DNA from: Acetispira formosa (nom. nud.) | GTDB taxonomy: Bacteria > Desulfobacterota > Desulfarculia > Adiutricales > Adiutricaceae | Length of the DNA stretch: 64,000 bases | Direction: 5' to 3' | NCBI GenBank assembly: GCA_023525915.1 | Contig: CP026657.1 | Span: forward strand, 4,116,001-4,180,000 | Part shown: positions 34,194-41,914 of the stretch, in pieces | Layout of the letters: every line of letters begins with the position of its first letter | Numbering within the stretch: the first letter of the stretch is position 1 | Position numbers and translations under genes: made by a program | The notes under the pieces: model-generated | Database searches by the model: none | The model's input: the letters and a program-made list of their open reading frames with translations, nothing else | What the model was told of the DNA's origin: nothing

Positions 34194-34813
34194 ATGGCTT
34201 TTTTGTGCGGTTCATCTGTAGCTGAGTCCAACGCTTTAGATAATAGCGGAGCGATTATTCTCAAGCCTGCCCTGGCCTCTGAGCCTTTTGCCTCTTCCTC
34301 TTTAACCATTTGATACATTTGCCCGATTATTTCAGCCTTCAACCGGGGATGAAGTACCTTCTTCCGTTCGATCAAAAACTCTTCCAGAGCCATTACCACA
34401 TCAACAAGTAACGCCCCGTCCAGATAAGTAATCGGTGGAGCGTCGGCCAACATTTTTTGAGCCTTCGGACTCAACTCTTGAATATCATTGGCGGCTTGAG
34501 TGTCTATTACTTTTAACGCCGGTCTATTTCCGATTGCAGCAAGATTTCTGTCATTTGAGACAGGTACCGATGACAGAGAATTGCCGGATTTATTTAATAC
34601 ATCCTGGATAGTTGTGCCAGCCCCGGCAGCCATTTTTTTCATCATCGATGATGAGGCGTTTTTTTTCCCCGTTAAAATATTATGAATTGTCGCAGGAGTA
34701 GTATTCATAATTTGGGCCGCCTGAAGCTGCGTGAGGTTATGATGAGATATATATTCAGATAGCCAAGCTTTAAATACTTGATCTATCTCGTCTTTTGTTG
34801 CAAATACAGCCAT
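34190..34813 (-). CDS. CI-like phage repressor (HTH)
   Basis: A 207-aa protein. Residues 1-75 are an HTH: ATKDEIDQVFKAWLSEYISHHNLTQLQAAQIMNTTPATIHNILTGKKNASSSMMKKMAAGAG. The C-terminal part (LSPKAQKMLADAPPITYLDGALLVDVVMALEEFLIERKK) is helical and probably oligomerises; it has no LexA/S24 Ser-Lys protease site, so induction may not work by RecA-stimulated self-cleavage. It faces the Cro-like gene across 150 bp of operator DNA, and their N-terminal domains are clearly homologous. GGGG lies 5 bases before ATG. It is the likely lysogeny keeper. Confidence 0.8.
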   Translation of the reverse strand: MAVFATKDEIDQVFKAWLSEYISHHNLTQLQAAQIMNTTPATIHNILTGKKNASSSMMKKMAAGAGTTIQDVLNKSGNSLSSVPVSNDRNLAAIGNRPALKVIDTQAANDIQELSPKAQKMLADAPPITYLDGALLVDVVMALEEFLIERKKVLHPRLKAEIIGQMYQMVKEEEAKGSEARAGLRIIAPLLSKALDSATDEPHKKAI

Positions 34814-34874
34814 ATTGACCCCCTGACTGTTAAAATAATATCACCACTGATTAATTACCGCAAGTAATTGTTTT

Positions 34875-34943
34875 GTGAATTTGATAAGTTTATCGTTGAC
34901 TTTTTGATAAACCAATAGTAAATTCAACCATAGGTTATTTACC
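34875..34943. promoter_or_regulatory. Operator/promoter region between repressor and Cro-like gene
   Basis: A rightward promoter TTGACT-17-TAAATT lies at 34896-34924. Around it are GATAA-gt-TTATC (34882-34893), an inverted pair GTTTATC/GATAAAC (34888-34912) and GGTTATTTACC downstream. The GTTTA half-site recurs in the promoter at 33537-33565. Confidence 0.65.
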
Positions 34944-34963
34944 AAGAGGCAATGGAGGTTACT

Positions 34964-35239
34964 ATGGTACCGACAAAAAATGAAATAGATATGGCATTCA
35001 GAATGTGGATTTGCAATGTCGTTAACAAAACCAGTCTATCGCAGCACATTCTTGCCTATAAAGCTCAAGTTTCACAGGCAATGATAAATAATATTATAAA
35101 TGGAAAAAAGAATCCTTCAGACATGACAATGAAAAAAATACTGATAGCTGCCGGAGTAGACTATCAGGATGCTATGCGTCCGTATATCAAAAAAATTATG
35201 GAAACACCTGTGGCGTGTCCCGAAGGGGAGCGCCTTTAG
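34964..35239 (+). CDS. Cro-like HTH regulator
   Basis: A 91-aa protein: PTKNEIDMAFRMWICNVVNKTSLSQHILAYKAQVSQAMINNIINGKKNPSDMTMKKILIAAGVDYQDAM, broken here as one HTH of about 70 residues plus a short tail. It aligns with the repressor's first 70 residues (TKxEID, F..W, INxIxxGKKN, MMKK/TMKK). The start at 34964 is set by GGAGG five bases upstream. It is the first gene of the rightward early operon, and its last codons overlap a terminator hairpin. Confidence 0.8.
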   Translation: MVPTKNEIDMAFRMWICNVVNKTSLSQHILAYKAQVSQAMINNIINGKKNPSDMTMKKILIAAGVDYQDAMRPYIKKIMETPVACPEGERL

Positions 35240-35246
35240 TTTTTTT
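35212..35246 (+). terminator. Early terminator overlapping the end of the Cro-like gene
   Basis: The stem GGCG..TCCC/GGGA.GCGCC (35212-35234) is followed by TTTAGTTTTTTT. It would cut early transcription in the way of lambda tR1 unless transcription is antiterminated. Confidence 0.7.
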
Positions 35247-35681
35247 CTCGACAAGACCGGCCTAATCTCTTCACCGTAGCCGCTCACGGGCGGCCTCAGT
35301 GAGTAGATTAGAAGGCTCAAACGGAGTTGGTACTCCGGCCGCCACTCGCAAGCCCGGCCAAAAGGCCGGAAACCCGAACCGGATGAGCCATCAAAATAAC
35401 CCTTGGGCATCTCGCCGCCCTGGGGCGGCGGCACGGAGTTTTTGAGTTTTCTCTCCGTGCCGCCGGAAAAAAATCTAATCTTCCCGGCCTGTGCGGATTT
35501 TCAGGGAAGTATCCAGGCAAAGGAGCGTTGCGGCGCAGAAAGATAAGTCGACCCGGTTGAGGACAGCCAAGACACCCGGTTGCATCCCAAGCCAAAATTA
35601 GTTTTACACCCACAACCAAAGTTTTAAAACCGCCCGGTTTACCGGGCCCGGCGAAGCTTTACCCAAAATCAGGAGATTGAC
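35247..35681 (+). promoter_or_regulatory. Structured 435-bp leader before the pentapeptide gene
   Basis: It holds no gene. Hairpins seen: CTAATCT/AGATTAG (35262/35305) enclosing GCCGC/GCGGC, CCGGCC-aaaa-GGCCGG (35354-35369), CGCCGCC/GGCGGCG (35413-35430) and a 12-bp stem 35427-35438/35453-35464. The last two share bases and cannot form together, as in an attenuator switch. The region could also harbour an antitermination site. Confidence 0.5.
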
Positions 35682-36524
35682 ATGGCACTGCGTGAAATCA
35701 GCAAAGAACAACTGGCCGAAGCTATAGAAAAGCACGGTAAATGGTTACGCGATAAAGAAGGGGGCAAAAGGGCCGACCTGTCCGGGGCCAACCTGTCCGG
35801 GGCCAACCTGTCCGGGGCCGACCTGTCCAGGGCCAACCTGTCCTGGGCCAACCTGTTCGGGGCCAACCTGTCCGAGGCCAACCTGTTCGGGGCCGACCTG
35901 TTCGGGGCCAACCTGTCCAGGGCCAACCTGTCCGAGGCCAACCTGTCCGGGGCCGACCTGTCCAGGGCCAACCTGTCCAGGGCCAACCTGTCCGAGGCCG
36001 ACCTGTCCGGGGCCGACCTGTCCAGGGCCAACCTGTTCGGGGCCAACCTGTCCGGGGCCGACCTGTCCAGGGCCAACCTGTCCAGGGCCAACCTGTTCGA
36101 GGCCAACCTGTCCGGGGCCGACCTGTCCGGGGCCGACCTGTCCGGGGCCAACCTGTCCGAGGCCAACCTGTCCAGGGCCAACCTGTCCGAGGCCAACCTG
36201 TTCGGGGCCGACCTGTCCGAGGCCAACCTGTCCGAGGCCAACCTGTCCTGGGCCGACCTGTCCTGGGCCAACCTGTCCGGGGCCGGGGGCAAGGTCTTAG
36301 CAGTTGGCCCCATTGGCAGCCGCAACGGTATTACCTACGCCTACTGGTCGAAAGAGGACAAAGCCATTCGTATCCAGTGCGGTTGTTTCGGTGGAAGTCT
36401 AGAAGAGTGGATTGCTCGTTGCCGGAAAGAGCACAGCGATAACATTCACGGTAAAAATTATGCCGCCGCCGCCGAGTTCATAAAGGCCGTGGTCAGTAAT
36501 AACAAATGGGACCAAGGTGAATAA
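35682..36524 (+). CDS. Pentapeptide-repeat protein with 34 near-identical repeats
   Basis: A 280-aa protein. A 29-residue helical start ([25 protein letters not shown]) leads into 34 perfect A(N/D)L(S/F)x repeats (35769-36278), which fold as a right-handed quadrilateral beta helix. A C-terminal domain of about 75 residues follows ([48 protein letters not shown]). The central Leu is invariant. Such helices can mimic DNA (MfpA/Qnr type), but this one is not markedly acidic. It is the first gene after the structured leader; its role is unknown, possibly early takeover or anti-defence. RBS AGGAG lies seven bases upstream. Confidence 0.85.
   Translation: MALREISKEQLAEAIEKHGKWLRDKEGGKRADLSGANLSGANLSGADLSRANLSWANLFGANLSEANLFGADLFGANLSRANLSEANLSGADLSRANLSRANLSEADLSGADLSRANLFGANLSGADLSRANLSRANLFEANLSGADLSGADLSGANLSEANLSRANLSEANLFGADLSEANLSEANLSWADLSWANLSGAGGKVLAVGPIGSRNGITYAYWSKEDKAIRIQCGCFGGSLEEWIARCRKEHSDNIHGKNYAAAAEFIKAVVSNNKWDQGE
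35769..36278 (+). repeat. Tandem 15-bp repeat array, 34 units
   Basis: The units follow GCC-RAC-CTG-TYC-NNN. All silent positions are fixed. Changes occur only at the base that sets Asn/Asp, the base that sets Ser/Phe, and the codon that alternates GGG/AGG/GAG/TGG. Confidence 0.95.
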
Positions 36525-36646
36525 TGGGGCTGACTGGTAAAGCCATAGAGGTAGCCATGGACGCGCTCGGCGGCGTGCTGTTCTTCATCTTCGCGCTGCC
36601 GACTCTGCTAACCACAGCTTGCATGCTGTTCAACCTCTTTAGGTGA
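36524..36646 (+). CDS. Small membrane protein
   Basis: A 40-aa protein with one membrane segment (GGVLFFIFALPTLLTTACML). It starts on the A of the preceding TAA (TAATG) with AAGGTG just upstream, so translation is coupled to the pentapeptide gene. It is too short for family recognition. Confidence 0.55.
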   Translation: MGLTGKAIEVAMDALGGVLFFIFALPTLLTTACMLFNLFR

Positions 36647-36650
36647 AACC

Positions 36651-36707
36651 ATGGCAGAGACGCCGCCGGCCGCAACCCAATTGAAAACCAATGAAAAGGA
36701 GGATTGA
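36651..36707 (+). CDS. Possible 18-aa leader peptide
   Basis: A short ORF (AETPPAATQLKTNEKED) with AGGTGA four bases before its ATG. Its end overlaps the strong ribosome site of the next gene. It may only couple translation. Confidence 0.25.
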   Translation: MAETPPAATQLKTNEKED

Positions 36708-36710
36708 TTG

Positions 36711-37208
36711 ATGACCGTCAGAGAATTTTCAGAAACCATAACCGAAACTGTGCCGTTAACCGCAGCCGACCATGAGGAAATACACGCCGAAATGGTCCAG
36801 CACAACGCCCGGCGCGAAGCCCTTGAAAGCAAGATTGAGGATTATAAGGGATCCATCAATGCCGCCAAAAAGGAAGTGGACACCCTGAACCAGCACATCT
36901 ACGAGGGTATCAAACGGCTGGACAGTAACCAAAAGACCATCCGCATCGAGTGCCGCAAGATCATAGATTATGAAACCGACATTGTTCGCTATGTTTCCCG
37001 CGATACGAATGAAATTATCCGTGAGCGCATTCTGATGGATGAAGAGAAGCAAATTCCCCTGGATTTTTCCGAAGGCCAAGAAGTCCAGATGGTGGAGGAA
37101 AACGGATCACCGGACGCCCACCCCGACGACCTGCCGGACCAGACCAAACCACCGAGTCCGCGCCGTGGCCGGCCGCCGAAAGAGAAAGAGAGTGTAGCCC
37201 ATGCCTGA
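36711..37208 (+). CDS. Coiled-coil phage protein with AT-hook-like tail
   Basis: A 165-aa protein. Residues 20-100 are a charged coiled coil (HEEIHAEMVQHNARREALESKIEDYKGSINAAKKEVD, then KTIRIECRKIIDYETDIVRYVS). The end is disordered and carries SPRRGRPPKEK, the RGRP core of an AT-hook, suggesting minor-groove DNA binding. AAGGAGG eight bases before ATG 36711 decides the start. It lies ahead of the annealing ATPase/SSB-like pair, so a recombination accessory role is likely. Confidence 0.7.
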   Translation: MTVREFSETITETVPLTAADHEEIHAEMVQHNARREALESKIEDYKGSINAAKKEVDTLNQHIYEGIKRLDSNQKTIRIECRKIIDYETDIVRYVSRDTNEIIRERILMDEEKQIPLDFSEGQEVQMVEENGSPDAHPDDLPDQTKPPSPRRGRPPKEKESVAHA

Positions 37209-37638
37209 ATCCGCAAAGATTTTACAGTTCCCGCAACCCCTGGAAAAAATGGAGACGGCCGCCCTGGTGGACATGGCCGCGGCCATTAAGGAAGAAATCA
37301 CCACCCAGACGGAAAAGCTCCGCCAGATCAACCTGATTCTGGTCGACCGGGCCATCTACAAAAGCGGATCCAAAACCGGCTACGCCGCCGGCCGCCACTA
37401 CAGCGCCAAAGTCCAGATCAAAGAAAACGAGAGTTGGGACCAGGAGAAGCTGGAGGCAGCCCGCACCAAAATGGGCGACGTGGATTTCTTCAGGGTCTTC
37501 AAATGGGATTTCAGGCCGGTAAGCGCCAAAATTCTTTCCGGAGCGATTGAATTCGGAGCCCACGCCGAACTGCTCAAGGCCGCCCGCACCATTAAGCCCG
37601 GTGCGCCGCAAGTCAGCTTCGACCTCCTGGAGGAATAA
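37201..37638 (+). CDS. Phage recombination-region protein of unknown function
   Basis: A 145-aa protein: LVDMAAAIKEEITTQTEKLRQINLILVDRAIYKSGSKTGYAAGRHYSAKVQIKENESWD (broken as helix then beta hairpin), then FFRVFKWDFRPVSAKILSGAIEFG. It overlaps the coiled-coil gene by 8 bp and is followed 2 bp later by the annealing ATPase. Its place suggests a role in exonuclease control or recombination; no family is recognised. Confidence 0.65.
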   Translation: MPESAKILQFPQPLEKMETAALVDMAAAIKEEITTQTEKLRQINLILVDRAIYKSGSKTGYAAGRHYSAKVQIKENESWDQEKLEAARTKMGDVDFFRVFKWDFRPVSAKILSGAIEFGAHAELLKAARTIKPGAPQVSFDLLEE

Positions 37639-37640
37639 TA

Positions 37641-38351
37641 ATGGCCTTTCAATACAAAGCGCCTGATGAAATTCTGTCTACTTTTAATGCCCTGGTTATC
37701 GGCGGCCCCGGCTCAGGGAAAACGTCTCTGATGGCTACTGTACCCGATGGCGACACGGTTTGCTGCCTTTCGGCCGAAGGAGGGTTGCTGTCCGTCAAAG
37801 ATTATGTCCTGGCCGGAATAGTTCATGAATACCCCATTGGAAGCGTCGGGGATTTGTGGGAAGGACTCAATGCACTCAAGACGGAACCGTTCAGAGACCG
37901 TTATCAGTGGGTATTCTTAGACTCTCTGACGGAAATGGCAGCCATATGCAAAAAGGAGCTCGAAGACAAAGGTGCCGGCCAGCCATTAGATTTCAAGGGC
38001 TGGGGCACATATGACCGTACTATGGCAGCACTCGTAAGGAGCTTCCGCGACCTCACAAGCCATTACAACGTGATCGTGATCTGCGCTGAAAGTATTGAGT
38101 ACGATGACTTAAAGTGTCGCTTCATCGCCCCTGCCATGCCTGGAAAAAACTTGAAAGAGCTTCTGCCACACATATTCGACGAGGTTTTCCACGCAGAGGT
38201 GGAGCCTGATAAAAGCGGCCAAAGTGTCTATCAACTCCGCACCAGGAAATGTTCTGGCCGCCCAGCCAAAGACCGCAGTGGAAAATTGAACGAAATTGAA
38301 ACACCTAACCTGGCTCAAATTCGAGCCAAGATTCTTGGAGAAGTAAAATGA
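37641..38351 (+). CDS. RecA-like annealing ATPase (Sak4-like)
   Basis: A 236-aa P-loop ATPase: Walker A GGPGSGKTS near residue 22-30, Walker B QWVFLDSLTEM near 92-100, then VIVICAESIEYDD. There is no full RecA DNA-binding loop or C-terminal domain. This core-only form next to an SSB-like gene matches the Sak4 group of phage single-strand annealing proteins; plainer 'AAA/nucleotide-binding protein' is the alternative. It overlaps the next gene by 4 bp. It probably loads on phage ssDNA for recombination-dependent replication or repair. Confidence 0.75.
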   Translation: MAFQYKAPDEILSTFNALVIGGPGSGKTSLMATVPDGDTVCCLSAEGGLLSVKDYVLAGIVHEYPIGSVGDLWEGLNALKTEPFRDRYQWVFLDSLTEMAAICKKELEDKGAGQPLDFKGWGTYDRTMAALVRSFRDLTSHYNVIVICAESIEYDDLKCRFIAPAMPGKNLKELLPHIFDEVFHAEVEPDKSGQSVYQLRTRKCSGRPAKDRSGKLNEIETPNLAQIRAKILGEVK

Positions 38352-39001
38352 CCCGTATCAATCAAGACTTAACTGACGTTTCCGCCGGCTTGGGCTTCGA
38401 CCCCGTTCCGGCTGGCGAATACCAGGCCCACATCACTGACAGCGATATCGCCAACACCAAAAATGGCGATTTGATGCTCAAATTGTCCTGGACCATTTTG
38501 GAAGGCCCCCACGCCAGCCGAATGCTCTTCGACCGAATCATGCTCTCCGGCAGTGACAACGCTGTGGATTTCGGCAAGCGTAAACTTAAAACCATTGCCG
38601 ATGCGACAGGACACCACAACCCTAACCGGATTGAAGATTCTGAAGAGCTGCACGGCCGTCCCTGCTCGATCAAGGTGACCATCGATACCTACGAGAGTAA
38701 TGAACGCAACGAAATCAAAGATTACAAATCCCTGTCCGCCCCCACATCCTTTGCGCCCGCTGCCCGAGCCTCTACCCCGCCGCAGAGTACCCCTCCGCCT
38801 CCAGCCCAGGGAGCGCATGCCAGCCCGCCGCCGCCCCGCCGGACCCCGCCGCCTCCGGCAAATCATCCGCAATCCTCACCGTTATCCACGTCTCCGACTC
38901 AAGGAACTTGGGGTGACACTATTGATCATATCGGCGGTGCAGTCAGCCGTCCCCAGTCGCCCTTCGAACCGACCCCCACGGCCGAAGACGCTCCATTTTG
39001 A
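38348..39001 (+). CDS. DUF669-like ssDNA-binding protein with SSB-like C-terminal tip
   Basis: A 217-aa protein. Residues 10-130 match the DUF669 phage family (FDPVPAGEYQAHITDSDIANTKNGDLMLKLSWTILEG, HGRPCSIKVTID), predicted to have an OB-like fold. Then comes a disordered Pro/Ser-rich linker and a last segment TAEDAPF, close to the acidic tip (DDIPF) by which bacterial SSB recruits partners. It is coupled to the Sak4-like ATPase by a 4-bp overlap. It likely coats ssDNA and docks replication or recombination enzymes. Confidence 0.75.
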   Translation: MTRINQDLTDVSAGLGFDPVPAGEYQAHITDSDIANTKNGDLMLKLSWTILEGPHASRMLFDRIMLSGSDNAVDFGKRKLKTIADATGHHNPNRIEDSEELHGRPCSIKVTIDTYESNERNEIKDYKSLSAPTSFAPAARASTPPQSTPPPPAQGAHASPPPPRRTPPPPANHPQSSPLSTSPTQGTWGDTIDHIGGAVSRPQSPFEPTPTAEDAPF

Positions 39002-39012
39002 GAGGTGCTCCA

Positions 39013-39198
39013 ATGCTGACCATTGAAAGACTGCATGAAATTAAAGGACTGTGCCAGCGTGGCCGCGAAGGGCTGCCTGTCACTTTTACGGCCGAACACA
39101 TGGACGACCTGGTAAAAGCCCTGGAAGACCTGGCCATTACCGTGGTCATTGTCACCGCTGAAAACAAAGACATGCGTGAGCGGCTGAAACTCAGATGA
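39013..39198 (+). CDS. Small phage protein before the helicase
   Basis: A 61-aa helical protein (TIERLHEIKGLCQRGREGLPVTF, then DDLVKALEDLAITVVIVTAENKDM). GAGAGGTG five bases before ATG 39013 sets the start. The stop overlaps the helicase start (ATGA), so it may regulate or accompany the helicase. No known family. Confidence 0.6.
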   Translation: MLTIERLHEIKGLCQRGREGLPVTFTAEHMDDLVKALEDLAITVVIVTAENKDMRERLKLR

Positions 39199-40787
39199 CC
39201 ATCGAACTGCGTCCATACCAGCTCGAAGCGCTGGACACCGTCATGGCTGACCTGAAGGCTGAACCTTTCGTTCTCCTTCAGGCGGCCACGGCGGCCGGGA
39301 AAACCATAATGTTTTCGGAGATAATACGTCGGTGGATGACAGAATACCCGGCCATGAGTATCTGGGTTATGGCTCACCGGCAGGAACTGGTGACGCAAGC
39401 TTACCAGAAACTTTTGAAAGTCTGGCCGGAAGGTAGCCGTTATCTCGGGCTGGCCTGCGCTTCAGTCGGTCCGGTCTCAACCGTCCGCCCGGTGACTATT
39501 GGCAGCGTCCAGACGCTGGACAGCCGATCTTGGGAACGGCGCGTTGACCTTTTAATAGTGGATGAATGTCACCGCATACCTGCCGTTGAATCCGGCGGCC
39601 AGTATCATTCTGTGGTTGGCCGCCTGAAAGAATCCAACCCGAACCTTCGAGTATTGGGCGTCACGGCCACGCCGTACCGGCTAGGCCACGGCTACATCTA
39701 CGGCGACGACTGCAAAGCCGGGCGCACAAACCTTTTCCCAAAATTGAATCATCAGATCGGCCTGGACGAACTTACGGCCGCCGGATACCTCACCCCCATC
39801 CGGGCTAAGGAGGCGGCCGACCTGGGCGCGGAACTGGCCGCTATTAAACTCTCGCACGGTGAATATGACAGTAAAGAGTTGAACAGTCTATTAATTCGGA
39901 GCGTCCATATCCAGTCGGCGGTCGACGCCTACAATAAATATGGAGAGGGCCGGAGCAAAATTCTGATCTTCGCCGCCTCCATCGAACACGCTGAAAAATT
40001 GACCGATGCTTTCAGCCGGGCGGGACATTCCGCTGCCACGGTTCATTCAAAAATGCACCGGCGCGACCGCCTGACCACCCTCAGCAGTTTCGACCACGGC
40101 GACCTGAAAGTGCTGGTCAACGTCGGCATTCTGACGGAGGGTTGGGACAGCCCGGCCGTGGACCTGATCATGCTTTGCCGCCCGACCATGGCCCCGGCTC
40201 TTTTCGTTCAGATGATCGGCCGCGGCACCCGGCTCCACCCCGGCAAGAATGATTTGCTGGTGCTTGACCTGTCCGGCAACTACAAAAGGCACGGCGCCCC
40301 GGCCAACCCAGTGGTGCGGAAGCCGGGTAGCGGCGGCGGTGAGCCGCCCTATAAATCATGCCCGGAGTGCGGGAACCTTTTGCCGGTCTCCAGCCTTACA
40401 TGCGGCGATTGCGGTCACCATTGGGAAGTGCGCCTGGTCGATGAAACCGCCCCGGCCTTTATGAACGAAGTCAAACTTCCGCCGCCGGGCCAAAGTCATG
40501 TCATGTCCTGGCGCGGCTACGGCCACGTTTCCTTCAAAGGCAACTACATGCTGCTCTTGGAACTGAACTGCGTTCCCGGCGGGGTTGTCCGCCACTATCT
40601 GGATATTGAGGGGCAGGCCTCTCGCTATGGCCAGGACAAGGCCAGGGTTTTGTGGTGGCAGCTTTCCGGGGGAAAAAATATGCCTCAAACGGTCAGAATG
40701 GCAGTTGATCGAATCGAAGAATTGCACATTCCTGAATTCGTCTCGTTGGTCACAGAAAACGGCCGCCGCAAAGTGAAGGGGTTTTAA
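39195..40787 (+). CDS. DEAD/DEAH-box superfamily II helicase with zinc ribbon
   Basis: A 530-aa helicase of the phage DECH/RadD-UvsW-like type. Motif I QAATAAGKT, motif II IVDECHRIP, motif III VTATPYR, motif V VGILTEGWDSP and motif VI QMIGRGTRLHPGK are all present. After the helicase core come CPECG and CGDCG (about residues 395-415), a zinc ribbon. The remaining C-terminal region is of unknown use. Probable roles are branch migration, D-loop unwinding or replication restart of phage DNA. Confidence 0.88.
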   Translation: MTIELRPYQLEALDTVMADLKAEPFVLLQAATAAGKTIMFSEIIRRWMTEYPAMSIWVMAHRQELVTQAYQKLLKVWPEGSRYLGLACASVGPVSTVRPVTIGSVQTLDSRSWERRVDLLIVDECHRIPAVESGGQYHSVVGRLKESNPNLRVLGVTATPYRLGHGYIYGDDCKAGRTNLFPKLNHQIGLDELTAAGYLTPIRAKEAADLGAELAAIKLSHGEYDSKELNSLLIRSVHIQSAVDAYNKYGEGRSKILIFAASIEHAEKLTDAFSRAGHSAATVHSKMHRRDRLTTLSSFDHGDLKVLVNVGILTEGWDSPAVDLIMLCRPTMAPALFVQMIGRGTRLHPGKNDLLVLDLSGNYKRHGAPANPVVRKPGSGGGEPPYKSCPECGNLLPVSSLTCGDCGHHWEVRLVDETAPAFMNEVKLPPPGQSHVMSWRGYGHVSFKGNYMLLLELNCVPGGVVRHYLDIEGQASRYGQDKARVLWWQLSGGKNMPQTVRMAVDRIEELHIPEFVSLVTENGRRKVKGF

Positions 40788-40789
40788 TT

Positions 40790-41914
40790 ATGGTCAGACT
40801 GAACGATTTTAAAGAAGACCGCTTGGTGCTGGCCGTTTATGAAGCCTGTGCCAGACGCAAAGCGGCCGAACCCCGCCGGGATTACCTTGGGATCAGCTCC
40901 TTGGGCAAACCCTGCGAAAGGGCTTTATGGCTGGCACTCAATGGTGCGGAACCCATGCCGGTCGACGGCCGCACGGCCCGTATCTTCGATAATGGTCATA
41001 GCCGCGAAGAAATAATCATTTCCGATCTGGAGGCCGCCGGATTTTCGGTGGACGGCCGTCAGGTGGAATATAGTGATTTCGGTGGCAAGTTGAAAGGTCA
41101 TTGTGATGGAATCATTCACGGCATCACCCGGCGCCCGCACATTCTGGAAATAAAAACAGCCAATGACGCCAACTTCAAAGTCATGAAAAAAGGCGGCATC
41201 AAAGCCAAGCCCACCTACGAAGTCCAGGTGCATTGCTACATGGGTTACGCCAAATTGGAGCGGGCTCTGTTCGTGGTCGAGAACAAAAACAATCAGGAGC
41301 TCTATACCGAGCGTGTTTATTTTAGCCGTGAAATGTTTGAAGCGGCCAAAGCCAAGGCCCGGCGCATCATAGAAGCCACCGACCCACCCGCTAAAATTGA
41401 AAATGAAACCGAATGCCGCTGGTGCGATTATGCACTGGTCTGCGACAATCCTCCCACTATCGCGCCGCTGAAAGAAACAGCCTGTCCCGGCTGTACGTAT
41501 TACCTCCCCGCGCCCCAACTAAAATGCGGCACAGACGAAGTGGTGAGCGTTCTGCGCTGTATCATTTCCACACTCTCACCCTTGCCGCCCGCCGACCAGG
41601 AACAAATTCGGGGGCAGGGTTACAAACTTTTAGAGCAAGCCCTGAACGTGCGGCCTGATTTAAACATTCCCTTGACTGTGCTTTACGGCAAGGCCAAGAC
41701 CCCGGCCAATAAATTCATGCAAATCCTTGAATATATTTTTAATCTGACCAACGGCTGGTGTGAGCATTCATATTTTGACAGCCGAGATCCGATGACCTGC
41801 GGTTTTCAGGGAAAAGCCGGAGCCGCTGACTGGTGCCTGCATCAAAAATATAAAGCCATAATTCATAATCCCATAGGCTGTGCGGATAGAGCGACTGAAG
41901 AGGTTCCATTCTAA
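40790..41914 (+). CDS. PD-(D/E)XK nuclease (RecB/Cas4-like) with extra C-terminal domain
   Basis: A 374-aa protein. The nuclease core shows GHCDGII (motif Asp), HILEIKTAN (E-x-K) and YEVQVHCYMGY (Q motif), about residues 100-150. A Cys set (ECRWCDYALVC near 207, then CPGCTYY) may hold a metal or Fe-S cluster as in Cas4/AddB. A further C-terminal domain (residues 240-374) has more Cys (WCEHSYFDSRDPMTCGF). The last residues, ATEEVPF, look like another SSB-type tip. It sits 2 bp after the helicase and overlaps the primase start. Confidence 0.82.
   Translation: MVRLNDFKEDRLVLAVYEACARRKAAEPRRDYLGISSLGKPCERALWLALNGAEPMPVDGRTARIFDNGHSREEIIISDLEAAGFSVDGRQVEYSDFGGKLKGHCDGIIHGITRRPHILEIKTANDANFKVMKKGGIKAKPTYEVQVHCYMGYAKLERALFVVENKNNQELYTERVYFSREMFEAAKAKARRIIEATDPPAKIENETECRWCDYALVCDNPPTIAPLKETACPGCTYYLPAPQLKCGTDEVVSVLRCIISTLSPLPPADQEQIRGQGYKLLEQALNVRPDLNIPLTVLYGKAKTPANKFMQILEYIFNLTNGWCEHSYFDSRDPMTCGFQGKAGAADWCLHQKYKAIIHNPIGCADRATEEVPF

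Noticed and set aside
35769..36278. CRISPR array
   Set aside because: The 15-bp units are contiguous and in frame with a protein; there are no spacers.
35669..36325. Antisense frame of 218 codons through the pentapeptide array
   Set aside because: It stays open only because the 15-bp repeat has no stop in that frame; its product is an artefactual [16 protein letters not shown] repeat.
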